Source of the DNA: Treponema sp. UBA792
Lineage (GTDB): Bacteria; Spirochaetota; Spirochaetia; Treponematales; Treponemataceae
DNA length: 32,170 bases
Direction: 5' to 3'
Assembly: GCA_002296965.1 (NCBI GenBank)
Contig: DBIW01000004.1
Coordinates: 1-32,170 of the forward strand
A model generated the notes under the pieces. It was not told where the DNA came from, ran no database searches, and worked only from the letters and a program-made list of their open reading frames with translations. Below, piece by piece: positions 23,586 to 30,456 of this stretch (position 1 is its first letter; each line of letters begins with the position of its first letter). Position numbers and translations under genes: made by a program.

Positions 23586-24850
23586 TTTGACGGAATATAA
23601 AGGATTTTTCCGATTCTGAGAATCGCGTTCTCCTCTATTCCGTTTATGTCGCAGATTGAGCTGACGGATACGCCGAATCTCCGGGATATTGCCCAGAGCG
23701 AGTCGCCTGCCACAACCTTGTACTTGAATGGAAATTCTATCGGGCTGACCGCCGCGAGCGCGTCCACAGCTGTCTGCTTCATTCCGGCAGGAAGCCTTAT
23801 CTTTGACTCTCTTGACGGATGCGTCATTCCTTTTACGAACGACGGATTCAGCTCCCTGAGCACGGCGGAATCCATCCTCATCTCCTGGGCAAGGCGGTTC
23901 AATGAATATGCCTTTGTCACTGTCAGGTAGTCGAAAATTCCGTTCGTCTCGTTGTAAAGCTTTTCAAATTCCTCCTGATGGTCAGGAATCTCCACGCCGT
24001 AATAGCTGCTGTTCAGGGCAAGATCCGCAACGGCAAGCAGCTTTGGCACGTACTGGGCCGTCTGGAGCGGAATCAGGGAATTCTCGCACAGATACCAGAA
24101 GTCCTTCTTCGGTGATTTTTTGAGCGCGCGGGACATGGCTCCGGCTCCGCAGTTGTATGCCGCAATCGCAATGAGCCAGTCTCCGAAATAGTTGTAGTTG
24201 TCCTCAAGTTTTTTGAGCGCCGCGTCGGTTGATTTCCACGGATCAAGCCTTTCGTCCACGAATTCATTCAGCGTGAGAAACGGCCGGACGCTGTTTTCCA
24301 TGAACTGCCACATTCCCAGCGCGCCGGAGCTTGATTTTGCCGATGTCTTGTAGTTTGACTCGATTACCGGAAGATATTCGAGCACGGCGGGCAGATTCTT
24401 CTCCTGGATGGATTTGCGCACGTAGAGCCGGTACGGAAGCGCGGCCTCCAGTTCGTCGTGCAGCCGTTTGTTCCATTTTTTTGTCAGGAACTGCCTTCTG
24501 AATTTTTCCGTCTCCGGCCTGTCCGCTCCGGGAAGGTCAATCTGTCTGTATTCAGGTCCGGAATTCTTCTGCGGCCCGTCCTGTCCTGATTGTCCGGCCT
24601 GTTCGCCGGATTCAGCTTCTCCGTCCGGGGCGGCGGCGGAATCAGTGCTTATGTCATCTTCGGGACGCTCTTCCGGAGGAATTTCTCCGGATCCGGCAGA
24701 ATCAGTTGCTTCCGCGGAATCCGTAGCGTTCAGCCCAAGCTCCGCGACGGCGGCCTTGTCTACGCTGGTTTCTTCCGCCGGAACATGGAATGTGACCGCT
24801 GTGAGCAGCAGGGCGCATAGAAGTGTCTTTTGAATTCTCATCGCGGTCAT
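23582..24850 (-). CDS. MltD-like lytic transglycosylase with SLT and LysM domains
   Basis: A 422-residue periplasmic wall-cleaving enzyme. In order: signal peptide (RIQKTLLCALLLTAVTFHVPA), a ~70-residue acidic, Ser/Ala/Gly-rich linker, the SLT catalytic domain with the catalytic Glu in LEYLPVIESNYK, the glycine loop SSGALGMWQFM and AIAAYNCGAGAM, then a degenerate LysM-like stretch (TVTKAYSLNRLAQEM) and a clear terminal LysM (YKVVAGDSLWAISRRFGVSV). It should cut glycan strands to 1,6-anhydro-muramyl ends. The ATG at 24850 shares a base with the preceding stop (TGATG); an ATG at 24841 is also possible. The frame extends further upstream inside the lipoprotein gene, which I reject. Confidence 0.92.
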   Translation of the reverse strand: MTAMRIQKTLLCALLLTAVTFHVPAEETSVDKAAVAELGLNATDSAEATDSAGSGEIPPEERPEDDISTDSAAAPDGEAESGEQAGQSGQDGPQKNSGPEYRQIDLPGADRPETEKFRRQFLTKKWNKRLHDELEAALPYRLYVRKSIQEKNLPAVLEYLPVIESNYKTSAKSSSGALGMWQFMENSVRPFLTLNEFVDERLDPWKSTDAALKKLEDNYNYFGDWLIAIAAYNCGAGAMSRALKKSPKKDFWYLCENSLIPLQTAQYVPKLLAVADLALNSSYYGVEIPDHQEEFEKLYNETNGIFDYLTVTKAYSLNRLAQEMRMDSAVLRELNPSFVKGMTHPSRESKIRLPAGMKQTAVDALAAVSPIEFPFKYKVVAGDSLWAISRRFGVSVSSICDINGIEENAILRIGKILYIPSK

Positions 24851-25905
24851 CAGAGTTTGTTGCCTATGTAGATTCCGGCCCATTCCCAGTTTCCGTGGAT
24901 GTCGGGGTCAACAGGAAAATTCACCTTTCTGAAATACAGATACCAGACCGACACGTAGCGGCTCCAGCCCCAGGTTTTCAGATATGCCTCGTTCGGATTC
25001 GATGTCTCGTCAAGCGTCTCGCTGTATCTGACGCGGTTTCCCTGCATGAAGCTTTTCATAGAGAATTCCTCCTGGGAATTCGCATCCGTCTCGTCCTGTT
25101 TCCATGACATCGAGAAGAAATTCACCTTCGCCTTGTATCTGTCCAGCGCGCGCCAGTCGTAGTTCCTTATCGCCCTCTTTACTGCGGATTCCAGCGCGCT
25201 CAGGCTCTCAAAAGTCCAGTCCTTTGATGAGTTGTTGAAATCCACCAGATGTCGTGCGTTCTTGTATGCGTCCGGTTCACCCGGAATCTGGATTGTCGTC
25301 GCGTCAGGCTGTTTCAGGAAAAGATTGTATGTCTTCAGAGCCTGCTCCCACTGGTTGTCGTTCTCGTATTCCATCGCCAGCCGCAGATACAGCTCGGTGG
25401 TGTTTATGTCCTGCGGAAAACGGCTTATCAGGTCATTGAAGTATTTTATCCTGTGCGCCGGTGTCTTGCTTATCTGAATCAGATTCTGCAGACAGAGGAA
25501 ATGAATCGACTTTCCCTTTATCATGAGATCCTGGCAGTGGTTCAGAATTCTGTCGAAATAATATTCGGCCACCGGCTCCGCATTCATTGAAAGATATGAG
25601 TATGCCGTCATCAGAAGCCAGTAGGAGTTGTATATGTCATCCGGATTTTTTTCAACAATGTCGGTCAGAAGCAGGATTGTCCCCTGATAGTCGTTGAGCG
25701 AGAGGAGATTTCCTGCCATCTGGTTTATGAGCGCATAGCGCTGCTTTGAATCAAGTGTTCCGCTGTCAAGCAGGCTCTTTAGCTCCGCCTGTTTTTCCTG
25801 AATCGGATTTTTATTTTTGGTCTGCGCCGGACTGCATGAAGTCAGAAAAACTGATGCGGTTATATGTACAATTAATAGAAGAATAATTGTATTTTTAAAT
25901 TTCAT
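24850..25905 (-). CDS. Tetratricopeptide-like lipoprotein
   Basis: A 351-residue lipoprotein. The N-terminus has a long hydrophobic stretch ending in VFLTSC, a relaxed spirochaetal lipobox with Cys24. The mature part is helical, with TPR-like pairs (QRYALINQMAGNLLSLNDYQGTI in part, NSYWLLMTAYSYLSMN, AMEYENDNQWEQALKTYNLF). The C-terminal ~100 residues are different and end WEWAGIYIGNKL. No exact family is recognised. It is the first gene of the lipoprotein-transglycosylase-OmpA run, so a role in envelope assembly is inferred. There is no Shine-Dalgarno; the start is only 6 nt from the predicted -10 box. Confidence 0.8.
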   Translation of the reverse strand: MKFKNTIILLLIVHITASVFLTSCSPAQTKNKNPIQEKQAELKSLLDSGTLDSKQRYALINQMAGNLLSLNDYQGTILLLTDIVEKNPDDIYNSYWLLMTAYSYLSMNAEPVAEYYFDRILNHCQDLMIKGKSIHFLCLQNLIQISKTPAHRIKYFNDLISRFPQDINTTELYLRLAMEYENDNQWEQALKTYNLFLKQPDATTIQIPGEPDAYKNARHLVDFNNSSKDWTFESLSALESAVKRAIRNYDWRALDRYKAKVNFFSMSWKQDETDANSQEEFSMKSFMQGNRVRYSETLDETSNPNEAYLKTWGWSRYVSVWYLYFRKVNFPVDPDIHGNWEWAGIYIGNKL

Positions 25906-25911
25906 TTTTTT

Positions 25912-25940
25912 AATTTAGCATAGTGATTTGTTATTGTAAA
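25912..25940 (-). promoter_or_regulatory. Promoter of the envelope operon, short or absent leader
   Basis: On the minus strand TTTACA (25940-25935), a 17-bp spacer and TAAATT (25917-25912, 4/6), followed by only six A before the ATG. The alternative -10 TATGCT is badly spaced from this -35. In either case the leader is very short and lacks a Shine-Dalgarno. Confidence 0.45.
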
Positions 25941-25981
25941 GATTAACTTTTATGGTGTATTCTGTTGCAGGAGCGATTCAG

Positions 25982-26590
25982 ATGAAGAAAAACAGCACGA
26001 AAATTCTTGATTTTATAGTTGCCGCGGGTATTGTGTTTTTCACCGTTTTCTTTGCATTCGTTCTCGGCGCGGCGGACAGAAACAGCGGTGTATCATCGGT
26101 GCTTATGGCTGTGCTGCAGATTGCCGTCGGAGCTGTTTTTGTGGCTGTCGCTGTGTTTCTTTCCGGCAAGGCATATCACCTTTTCTGCGGAATTCTGCTT
26201 GCGCTTTGCGGGTGTGTCATTCTAGTTGATATGTGTTCCCCGTCTCCGTACACGATGCTGAGGCTTTGGCCGGTGTTCGGGCTTGTCTCCGGAGTCGCGC
26301 TTCTTGTCTCCGGACGTTTCAGGTATGGAAAATTCAGCCCCGGATTTGTCATTCCTTCCGCGGCGTTCGTTTTGTGCGGTCTGTTTTTCATGCTTTTCTC
26401 ATTCGACATAATAAAAATTCCGTTCAGGGTCTTCTTTTCGGTCGCAGGCCCTGTTCTTGCCGTGATTGTATGCGCCGCAATAGCCGCTGTCTTTTTTATC
26501 CAGAAAAAGAAGCGCCGCCTCATTATTGACGGAGAGGAGCCGGAAGTTTTTGATGACGAGGGGATGATTTTTGACGATTCCGGTGAATGA
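25982..26590 (+). CDS. Small multi-spanning membrane protein of unknown function
   Basis: A 202-residue inner-membrane protein with about six hydrophobic segments (about 9-29, 40-60, 63-82, 92-108, 120-141, 146-168), then a basic cluster (QKKKRRL) and an acidic C-terminal tail (EEPEVFDDEGMIFDD). The positive-inside rule would put that tail in the cytoplasm. No family recognised. The ATG at 25982 is chosen for AGGAG 8 nt upstream; an upstream ATG at 25952 lacks one. Its stop overlaps the start of the TPR gene (ATGA), so the two are probably translated together and may work together. Confidence 0.75.
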   Translation: MKKNSTKILDFIVAAGIVFFTVFFAFVLGAADRNSGVSSVLMAVLQIAVGAVFVAVAVFLSGKAYHLFCGILLALCGCVILVDMCSPSPYTMLRLWPVFGLVSGVALLVSGRFRYGKFSPGFVIPSAAFVLCGLFFMLFSFDIIKIPFRVFFSVAGPVLAVIVCAAIAAVFFIQKKKRRLIIDGEEPEVFDDEGMIFDDSGE

Positions 26591-28320
26591 AATTGCGTGA
26601 TTCCGTCCGCTGCTCCTGGAAAAACGTTATGCTCATATTTTTGGCCGTGGTTTTCTGTACGGCCGGAATTTGTCATGCCCAGACATCATCCGGAGCGGAC
26701 GGACGCATGTCGATTCAGCTTCCGGGCGGCAGAAACCGCAGGGGCGGCTATTTCGGCAGGATAAGGCCGGAGATTCTTGCCGGAGTGGAGAACGGATCGC
26801 CGGATTCAATCAGACAGGCGATGGAAATGCTCCGGAAAAACGTTTCGGAATATACGGAGAACGAGAAGGTTCTGACGGCCGTATCCGCCGAGATAATGAG
26901 AATCGTGTGGCCCTCCGCCCGTGTGACCTGGGATGTGTTTGAGCTTTCGGAGGACACGCCGTATATGGGCGCGATAAATTCCGCAAGGAACGGAATTTAC
27001 GATTCAAGCACCGGAAATGTGGATTTTCTGACGACAGTTCTGCCGTCGCTTGTTCTTGTGGCTTCTCCGTCCGCCCGCGCGGATTATTATGAGCTTTCGG
27101 AGAATGCGTTGCGGAAGGCTCTTGCAATCCGTCCCGGCTCGGTTCTCGCCGAGTATCTTTTTGGAATTCTTTGCGAGCGTCAGCAGCGTTGGAGTGAGGC
27201 TCAGGAGCATTTTTCTGCGGCATATTCGTCTGCTCCGGGCTGCATCGAGATTTCAGTCGCATTTGCCAGAATGCTTACCAGGACCGGAGATTATTCGGGG
27301 GCGGAGAGAATTCTTTCTTCGCTTCCGGCTGACGGGCCTGATGCCGGGACGGTTCTGCGTCAGAGGGCGTTCACGGCTTTTTCCGCCGGTGATTATTCCG
27401 CCGCGGAGGAATATGTGGCCAGGGTTCTTCAGCAGTCGCCGAATGACCTGGAATTCGTGCTTTTCCGTGCGAAAATTCTCATAAGAAAAAAGGATTATAT
27501 CCATGCGGTCTCCCTGCTGGACGTTTATTCAAGATATGATTCGGATTCACTTGAATACCTTCTGCTGAGGGCGGAGGTTCAGCTTGACTGGAGCCGCAAC
27601 TACACGGCGGCCGCATCGACGGTTGAGCGGATTCTTCGTCTTTATCCGGACAGCACCGACGCGATGCTGCTTGCCGCGCGCATTTCATCTGCCACGGATT
27701 CTCCTGTCGGCGGAAAATATGCCGATGAGCTTGCCGCGGAAGTTCTTGAGAAAAGACCCGGCGACAGCCAGGCGATGGAGTACGCGCTGAGCGGGTTCAT
27801 GCAGCGCGGAAACTGGCAGGATGCGTATAAAATCAGCTCTGCGCTTGTCAGGACGGATCCGGTTCAGCCGGGGGTAATCATGAGCCATGTGACGGTATGC
27901 GTTAATCTGGGGCTTATGAAGGAGGCCCTTGATTTTGCTTCCGCCATGCACAGGAAATTTCCGGACGACGAGACCGCTACTATGGCTTATGTCCTTGCCC
28001 TCTCATCCGCCCAAAAACGTGACGCCGCCGTTTCCGAGCTGAATTCAATGCTTGCGGCAGGCCAGCCGACGGCGGTCCGCAGCTACATCTATTACCGGCG
28101 GAGTTTTCTCCAATATTCGGACGACTATGCGCTTTCGGATCTCCGCTCAAGCCTTAACGAGAAGATAAATGTGGATGCGCTTTTCCGCCTTTACGAGATT
28201 TATTTTGAACGCAAGGATTATTACAAGGCTCAGTATTATCTGCGCCAGGTGATTGCGATGAAGCCGAATGACACTTCCGTAAAGAAACTGAACGAGGCTC
28301 TTACGCTGCTGATGAAGTAG
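26587..28320 (+). CDS. Secreted tetratricopeptide-repeat protein
   Basis: A 577-residue exported TPR protein. It has a signal peptide (residues ~1-31, LIFLAVVFCTAGICHA), a segment rich in Gly/Arg, and then at least eight TPR-like helical pairs, e.g. ALRKALAIRPGSVLAEYLFG, EAQEHFSAAYSSAPGCIEI, AAEEYVARVLQQSPNDLEF, ASTVERILRLYPDSTDAMLL and KAQYYLRQVIAMKPNDTSVK. Such proteins scaffold envelope complexes. Its ATG overlaps the stop of the membrane-protein gene. The cargo or partner is unknown. Transcription may continue into guaA, which also has its own promoter. Confidence 0.85.
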   Translation: MKLRDSVRCSWKNVMLIFLAVVFCTAGICHAQTSSGADGRMSIQLPGGRNRRGGYFGRIRPEILAGVENGSPDSIRQAMEMLRKNVSEYTENEKVLTAVSAEIMRIVWPSARVTWDVFELSEDTPYMGAINSARNGIYDSSTGNVDFLTTVLPSLVLVASPSARADYYELSENALRKALAIRPGSVLAEYLFGILCERQQRWSEAQEHFSAAYSSAPGCIEISVAFARMLTRTGDYSGAERILSSLPADGPDAGTVLRQRAFTAFSAGDYSAAEEYVARVLQQSPNDLEFVLFRAKILIRKKDYIHAVSLLDVYSRYDSDSLEYLLLRAEVQLDWSRNYTAAASTVERILRLYPDSTDAMLLAARISSATDSPVGGKYADELAAEVLEKRPGDSQAMEYALSGFMQRGNWQDAYKISSALVRTDPVQPGVIMSHVTVCVNLGLMKEALDFASAMHRKFPDDETATMAYVLALSSAQKRDAAVSELNSMLAAGQPTAVRSYIYYRRSFLQYSDDYALSDLRSSLNEKINVDALFRLYEIYFERKDYYKAQYYLRQVIAMKPNDTSVKKLNEALTLLMK

Positions 28321-28347
28321 ATGAAGCGACATGTGCGTGTCCATGCG

Positions 28348-28376
28348 TTTACTGAATCCGGGAATTCTGCTATAGT
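28348..28376 (+). promoter_or_regulatory. Sigma70 promoter of guaA, extended -10
   Basis: TTTACT (28348-28353), a 17-bp spacer and TATAGT (28371-28376), with TG one base before the -10 box. The predicted start near 28383 leaves a leader of only about 13 nt, just enough for the GAGG ribosome binding site. Confidence 0.7.
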
Positions 28377-28395
28377 AGCCGCTGAGGTAAATCAG

Positions 28396-30273
28396 ATGTC
28401 CCGTGAAAAAATTGTTGTTCTTGATTTTGGAAGCCAGTATGCGCATCTTATCGCCAAACGTTTCCGTATGCTCGGTTATTATTCCGAGATTGCGCTTCCG
28501 TCCGCACCGCTCTCCGCATTTGACGGAGCAAGAGGAATCGTGTTTTCCGGCGGTCCGAGTTCTGTTTACGGCGACAAGACTCCGGAATTCAACAGCGGAA
28601 TTCTTTCGCTTGATGTTCCGGTTCTGGGACTATGTTACGGACATTACATTGTTCAGCAGGGATACGGCGGCAAGGTGGGAAAGGCCGAGACGGGCGAATT
28701 CGGATTTGCGGAGCTTCATCTGTCTCCGGATGTGAAGTGTCCTCTTTTTGAGGGAATAGCTCCGGTTCAGCAGGTATGGATGAGCCATCAGGACTGCGTT
28801 CTTGCTCCGGGCGAGGGATTTGAGGTTGTGGGCAGCACGAAGGACTGTCCCTATGCCGCGCTTCAGAATCTTGCGCTCAGACGTTTCTCGCTTCAGTTTC
28901 ATTGTGAGGTGAAGGATACTCCTTGTGGAGACACTATATTCTCGAATTTCGCGCGTTTCTGCGGGATGGAGAAGAACTGGGATCAGGATACGGTGCTCGG
29001 CCTGATTGTTGAGAACATAAAGAAGGATGCCGCAGGGAAGAATGTTCTCCTTTTTTTGAGCGGAGGAGTTGACAGTACGATAACATTTGCCCTCCTTAAC
29101 AGGGCGCTGGGACAGGATCGCGTGCTGGGACTTCATATCGACAATGGTTTTATGCGCAAAAACGAATCCGCCAAGGTTGCGGAGGCTTACCGCAAATTCG
29201 GATTCACGAATTTCATTGTCGAGGATGCGTCCGAAAGTTTTCTTAAGGCGGTGGCGGGGCTTTCCGATCCGCAGAAAAAGCGGATGGCTGTAGGCGAGAA
29301 TTTCATCACCGTCCGCAACGAGGTTGTGGCGCGGCAGAAACTGGACGAGAACCAATGGCTGCTTGCGCAGGGAACGCTTTATCCGGACATAATCGAATCG
29401 GGCGGAACAAAAAATTCCAATGTCATAAAGACTCATCACAACCGCGTGTCAGGAATCCAGAGTCTTATAGAGAAGGGGCTGATAATCGAGCCGATAAAGG
29501 AGCTCTACAAGGATGAGGTGCGCGCGATCGGAAAGAAGCTCGGTCTGGATCCGTCGCTCGTAATGCGACATCCGTTTCCGGGGCCGGGACTTTCAATCAA
29601 CGTGCTCTGCTCCGATGGAAAATTTTCCGATAAGGACAGGGATGATTTTGCCGCCGCGGAGAAGGAGCTTGACGGAATCGCCGTAACGGAATTCTGTCCG
29701 AAATGTTCCGCCTCGATGAGAAAGTCTGTTCTTCCTGTCCGTTCCGTTGGAGTTCAGGGGGATTTCAGGACATACCGTTTTCCTGCCGTGCTGGCGTTCG
29801 CCCGGGACGCGGACGGATTTTATCATGTTCCGAAAAAATGGGAAAAAATCGAAGCCGCTTCAAGCCATATAACAAACAGCGCGTCGCTCATAAACCGTAC
29901 CGTAATAAAGCTCTGGCAGAATCCGTCGGTTGAGGACGCTTCCATGGGAATTCAGGAAGGCTGGTGCGACAGAAGACGTCTTGACCAGCTGCGCGAGGTG
30001 GATGACATAATGCTTTCCGAGCTTCACGGATCCGGCTGGTACGACAGGATATTCCAGCACCTCACCATAGATTTGCCTTTCGCCTCGTCCGCTGACCGCG
30101 CATCGTTTGTGCTGCGCCCTGTATGCAGCGAGGATGTGATGACGGCGCGTTTTGCCCATCTTCCGCTGGAGCTTCTGGACAGAATCGCAAGACGGATTGC
30201 CGCCCTGCCTTTTGTTGATGCCCTGTATTACGACGTCACCAACAAGCCGCCGGCAACATTCGGCTGGGAATAA
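28396..30273 (+). CDS. guaA: GMP synthase (glutamine-hydrolysing), long form
   Basis: A 625-residue enzyme converting XMP to GMP. The class I glutaminase domain (1 to ~190) has GPSSVYG, the nucleophile loop GLCYGHY (usual GLCYGMQ; Cys kept) and QFHCEV with the catalytic His and Glu. The ATP-pyrophosphatase loop is SGGVDST. HIDNGFMRKNES, QGTLYPDIIES, KTHHN and RHPFPGPGL follow. It is about 100 residues longer than ordinary bacterial GuaA (~515); the extra residues follow VGVQGDFRTYRF, the same place as the insertion in the eukaryotic enzyme. It ends NKPPATFGWE. The ATG at 28396 has GAGGT 7 nt upstream; the frame extends 25 codons upstream across the promoter, which I reject. Confidence 0.95.
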   Translation: MSREKIVVLDFGSQYAHLIAKRFRMLGYYSEIALPSAPLSAFDGARGIVFSGGPSSVYGDKTPEFNSGILSLDVPVLGLCYGHYIVQQGYGGKVGKAETGEFGFAELHLSPDVKCPLFEGIAPVQQVWMSHQDCVLAPGEGFEVVGSTKDCPYAALQNLALRRFSLQFHCEVKDTPCGDTIFSNFARFCGMEKNWDQDTVLGLIVENIKKDAAGKNVLLFLSGGVDSTITFALLNRALGQDRVLGLHIDNGFMRKNESAKVAEAYRKFGFTNFIVEDASESFLKAVAGLSDPQKKRMAVGENFITVRNEVVARQKLDENQWLLAQGTLYPDIIESGGTKNSNVIKTHHNRVSGIQSLIEKGLIIEPIKELYKDEVRAIGKKLGLDPSLVMRHPFPGPGLSINVLCSDGKFSDKDRDDFAAAEKELDGIAVTEFCPKCSASMRKSVLPVRSVGVQGDFRTYRFPAVLAFARDADGFYHVPKKWEKIEAASSHITNSASLINRTVIKLWQNPSVEDASMGIQEGWCDRRRLDQLREVDDIMLSELHGSGWYDRIFQHLTIDLPFASSADRASFVLRPVCSEDVMTARFAHLPLELLDRIARRIAALPFVDALYYDVTNKPPATFGWE

Positions 30274-30274
30274 C

Positions 30275-30323
30275 GGCGGCAGGGAATCCCGTGCTGCAAT
30301 GAAGAATCATCGGTACTGCCGCC
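30275..30323. repeat. REP-like 49-bp repeat, copy 1
   Basis: The unit begins GGCGGCAG and ends with its exact reverse complement CTGCCGCC, so it can fold on itself. It starts one base after the guaA stop codon. It matches copy 2 at 46 of 49 positions; all three differences are G/A transitions. Confidence 0.85.
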
Positions 30324-30347
30324 TGTCGTGAGGATGAAGAATCGTTG

Positions 30348-30370
30348 CGCCGATTTCTGACAAATCGGCG
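30348..30370. repeat. Inverted repeat between the two REP-like copies
   Basis: CGCCGATTT (30348-30356) pairs perfectly with AAATCGGCG (30362-30370) around a five-base loop, ending exactly where copy 2 begins. The bases before it (30334-30343, ATGAAGAATC) repeat the core of both 49-bp units, so the middle section looks like a third, degenerate copy. Confidence 0.75.
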
Positions 30371-30419
30371 GGCGGCAGAGAATCCCATGCTGCAATGAAG
30401 AATCATCAGTACTGCCGCC
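30371..30419. repeat. REP-like 49-bp repeat, copy 2
   Basis: Direct repeat of 30275-30323, 96 bp on, with the same 8-bp inverted ends. It ends two bases before the -35 box of the next gene. Confidence 0.85.
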
Positions 30420-30420
30420 A

Positions 30421-30449
30421 TTGAATCAGACCCGAAAATGCTTTACAAT
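30421..30449 (+). promoter_or_regulatory. Promoter of the LRR gene, leaderless
   Basis: TTGAAT (30421-30426), a 17-bp spacer and TACAAT (30444-30449). The ATG at 30457 is preceded by exactly seven bases from the -10 box, so the expected first transcribed base is at or next to the A of the start codon. No Shine-Dalgarno is present. Confidence 0.65.
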
Positions 30450-30456
30450 GGGCTGC

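Noticed and set aside
23606..24883. Upstream extension of the transglycosylase frame to 24883
   Set aside because: It lies inside the lipoprotein gene and would put residues before the signal peptide; TGATG coupling at 24850 is the better start.
1168..30273. GAATTC appears dozens of times, far more often than chance
   Set aside because: It mostly reflects favoured codon pairs such as GGA ATT C and GAA TTC in this genome; nothing suggests uptake or a chi-like role, though a k-mer count could test this.
30236..30421. 61-codon minus-strand frame over the REP-like element
   Set aside because: It has internally repeated text only because the DNA repeats there; no ribosome binding site, and the DNA structure explains it better.
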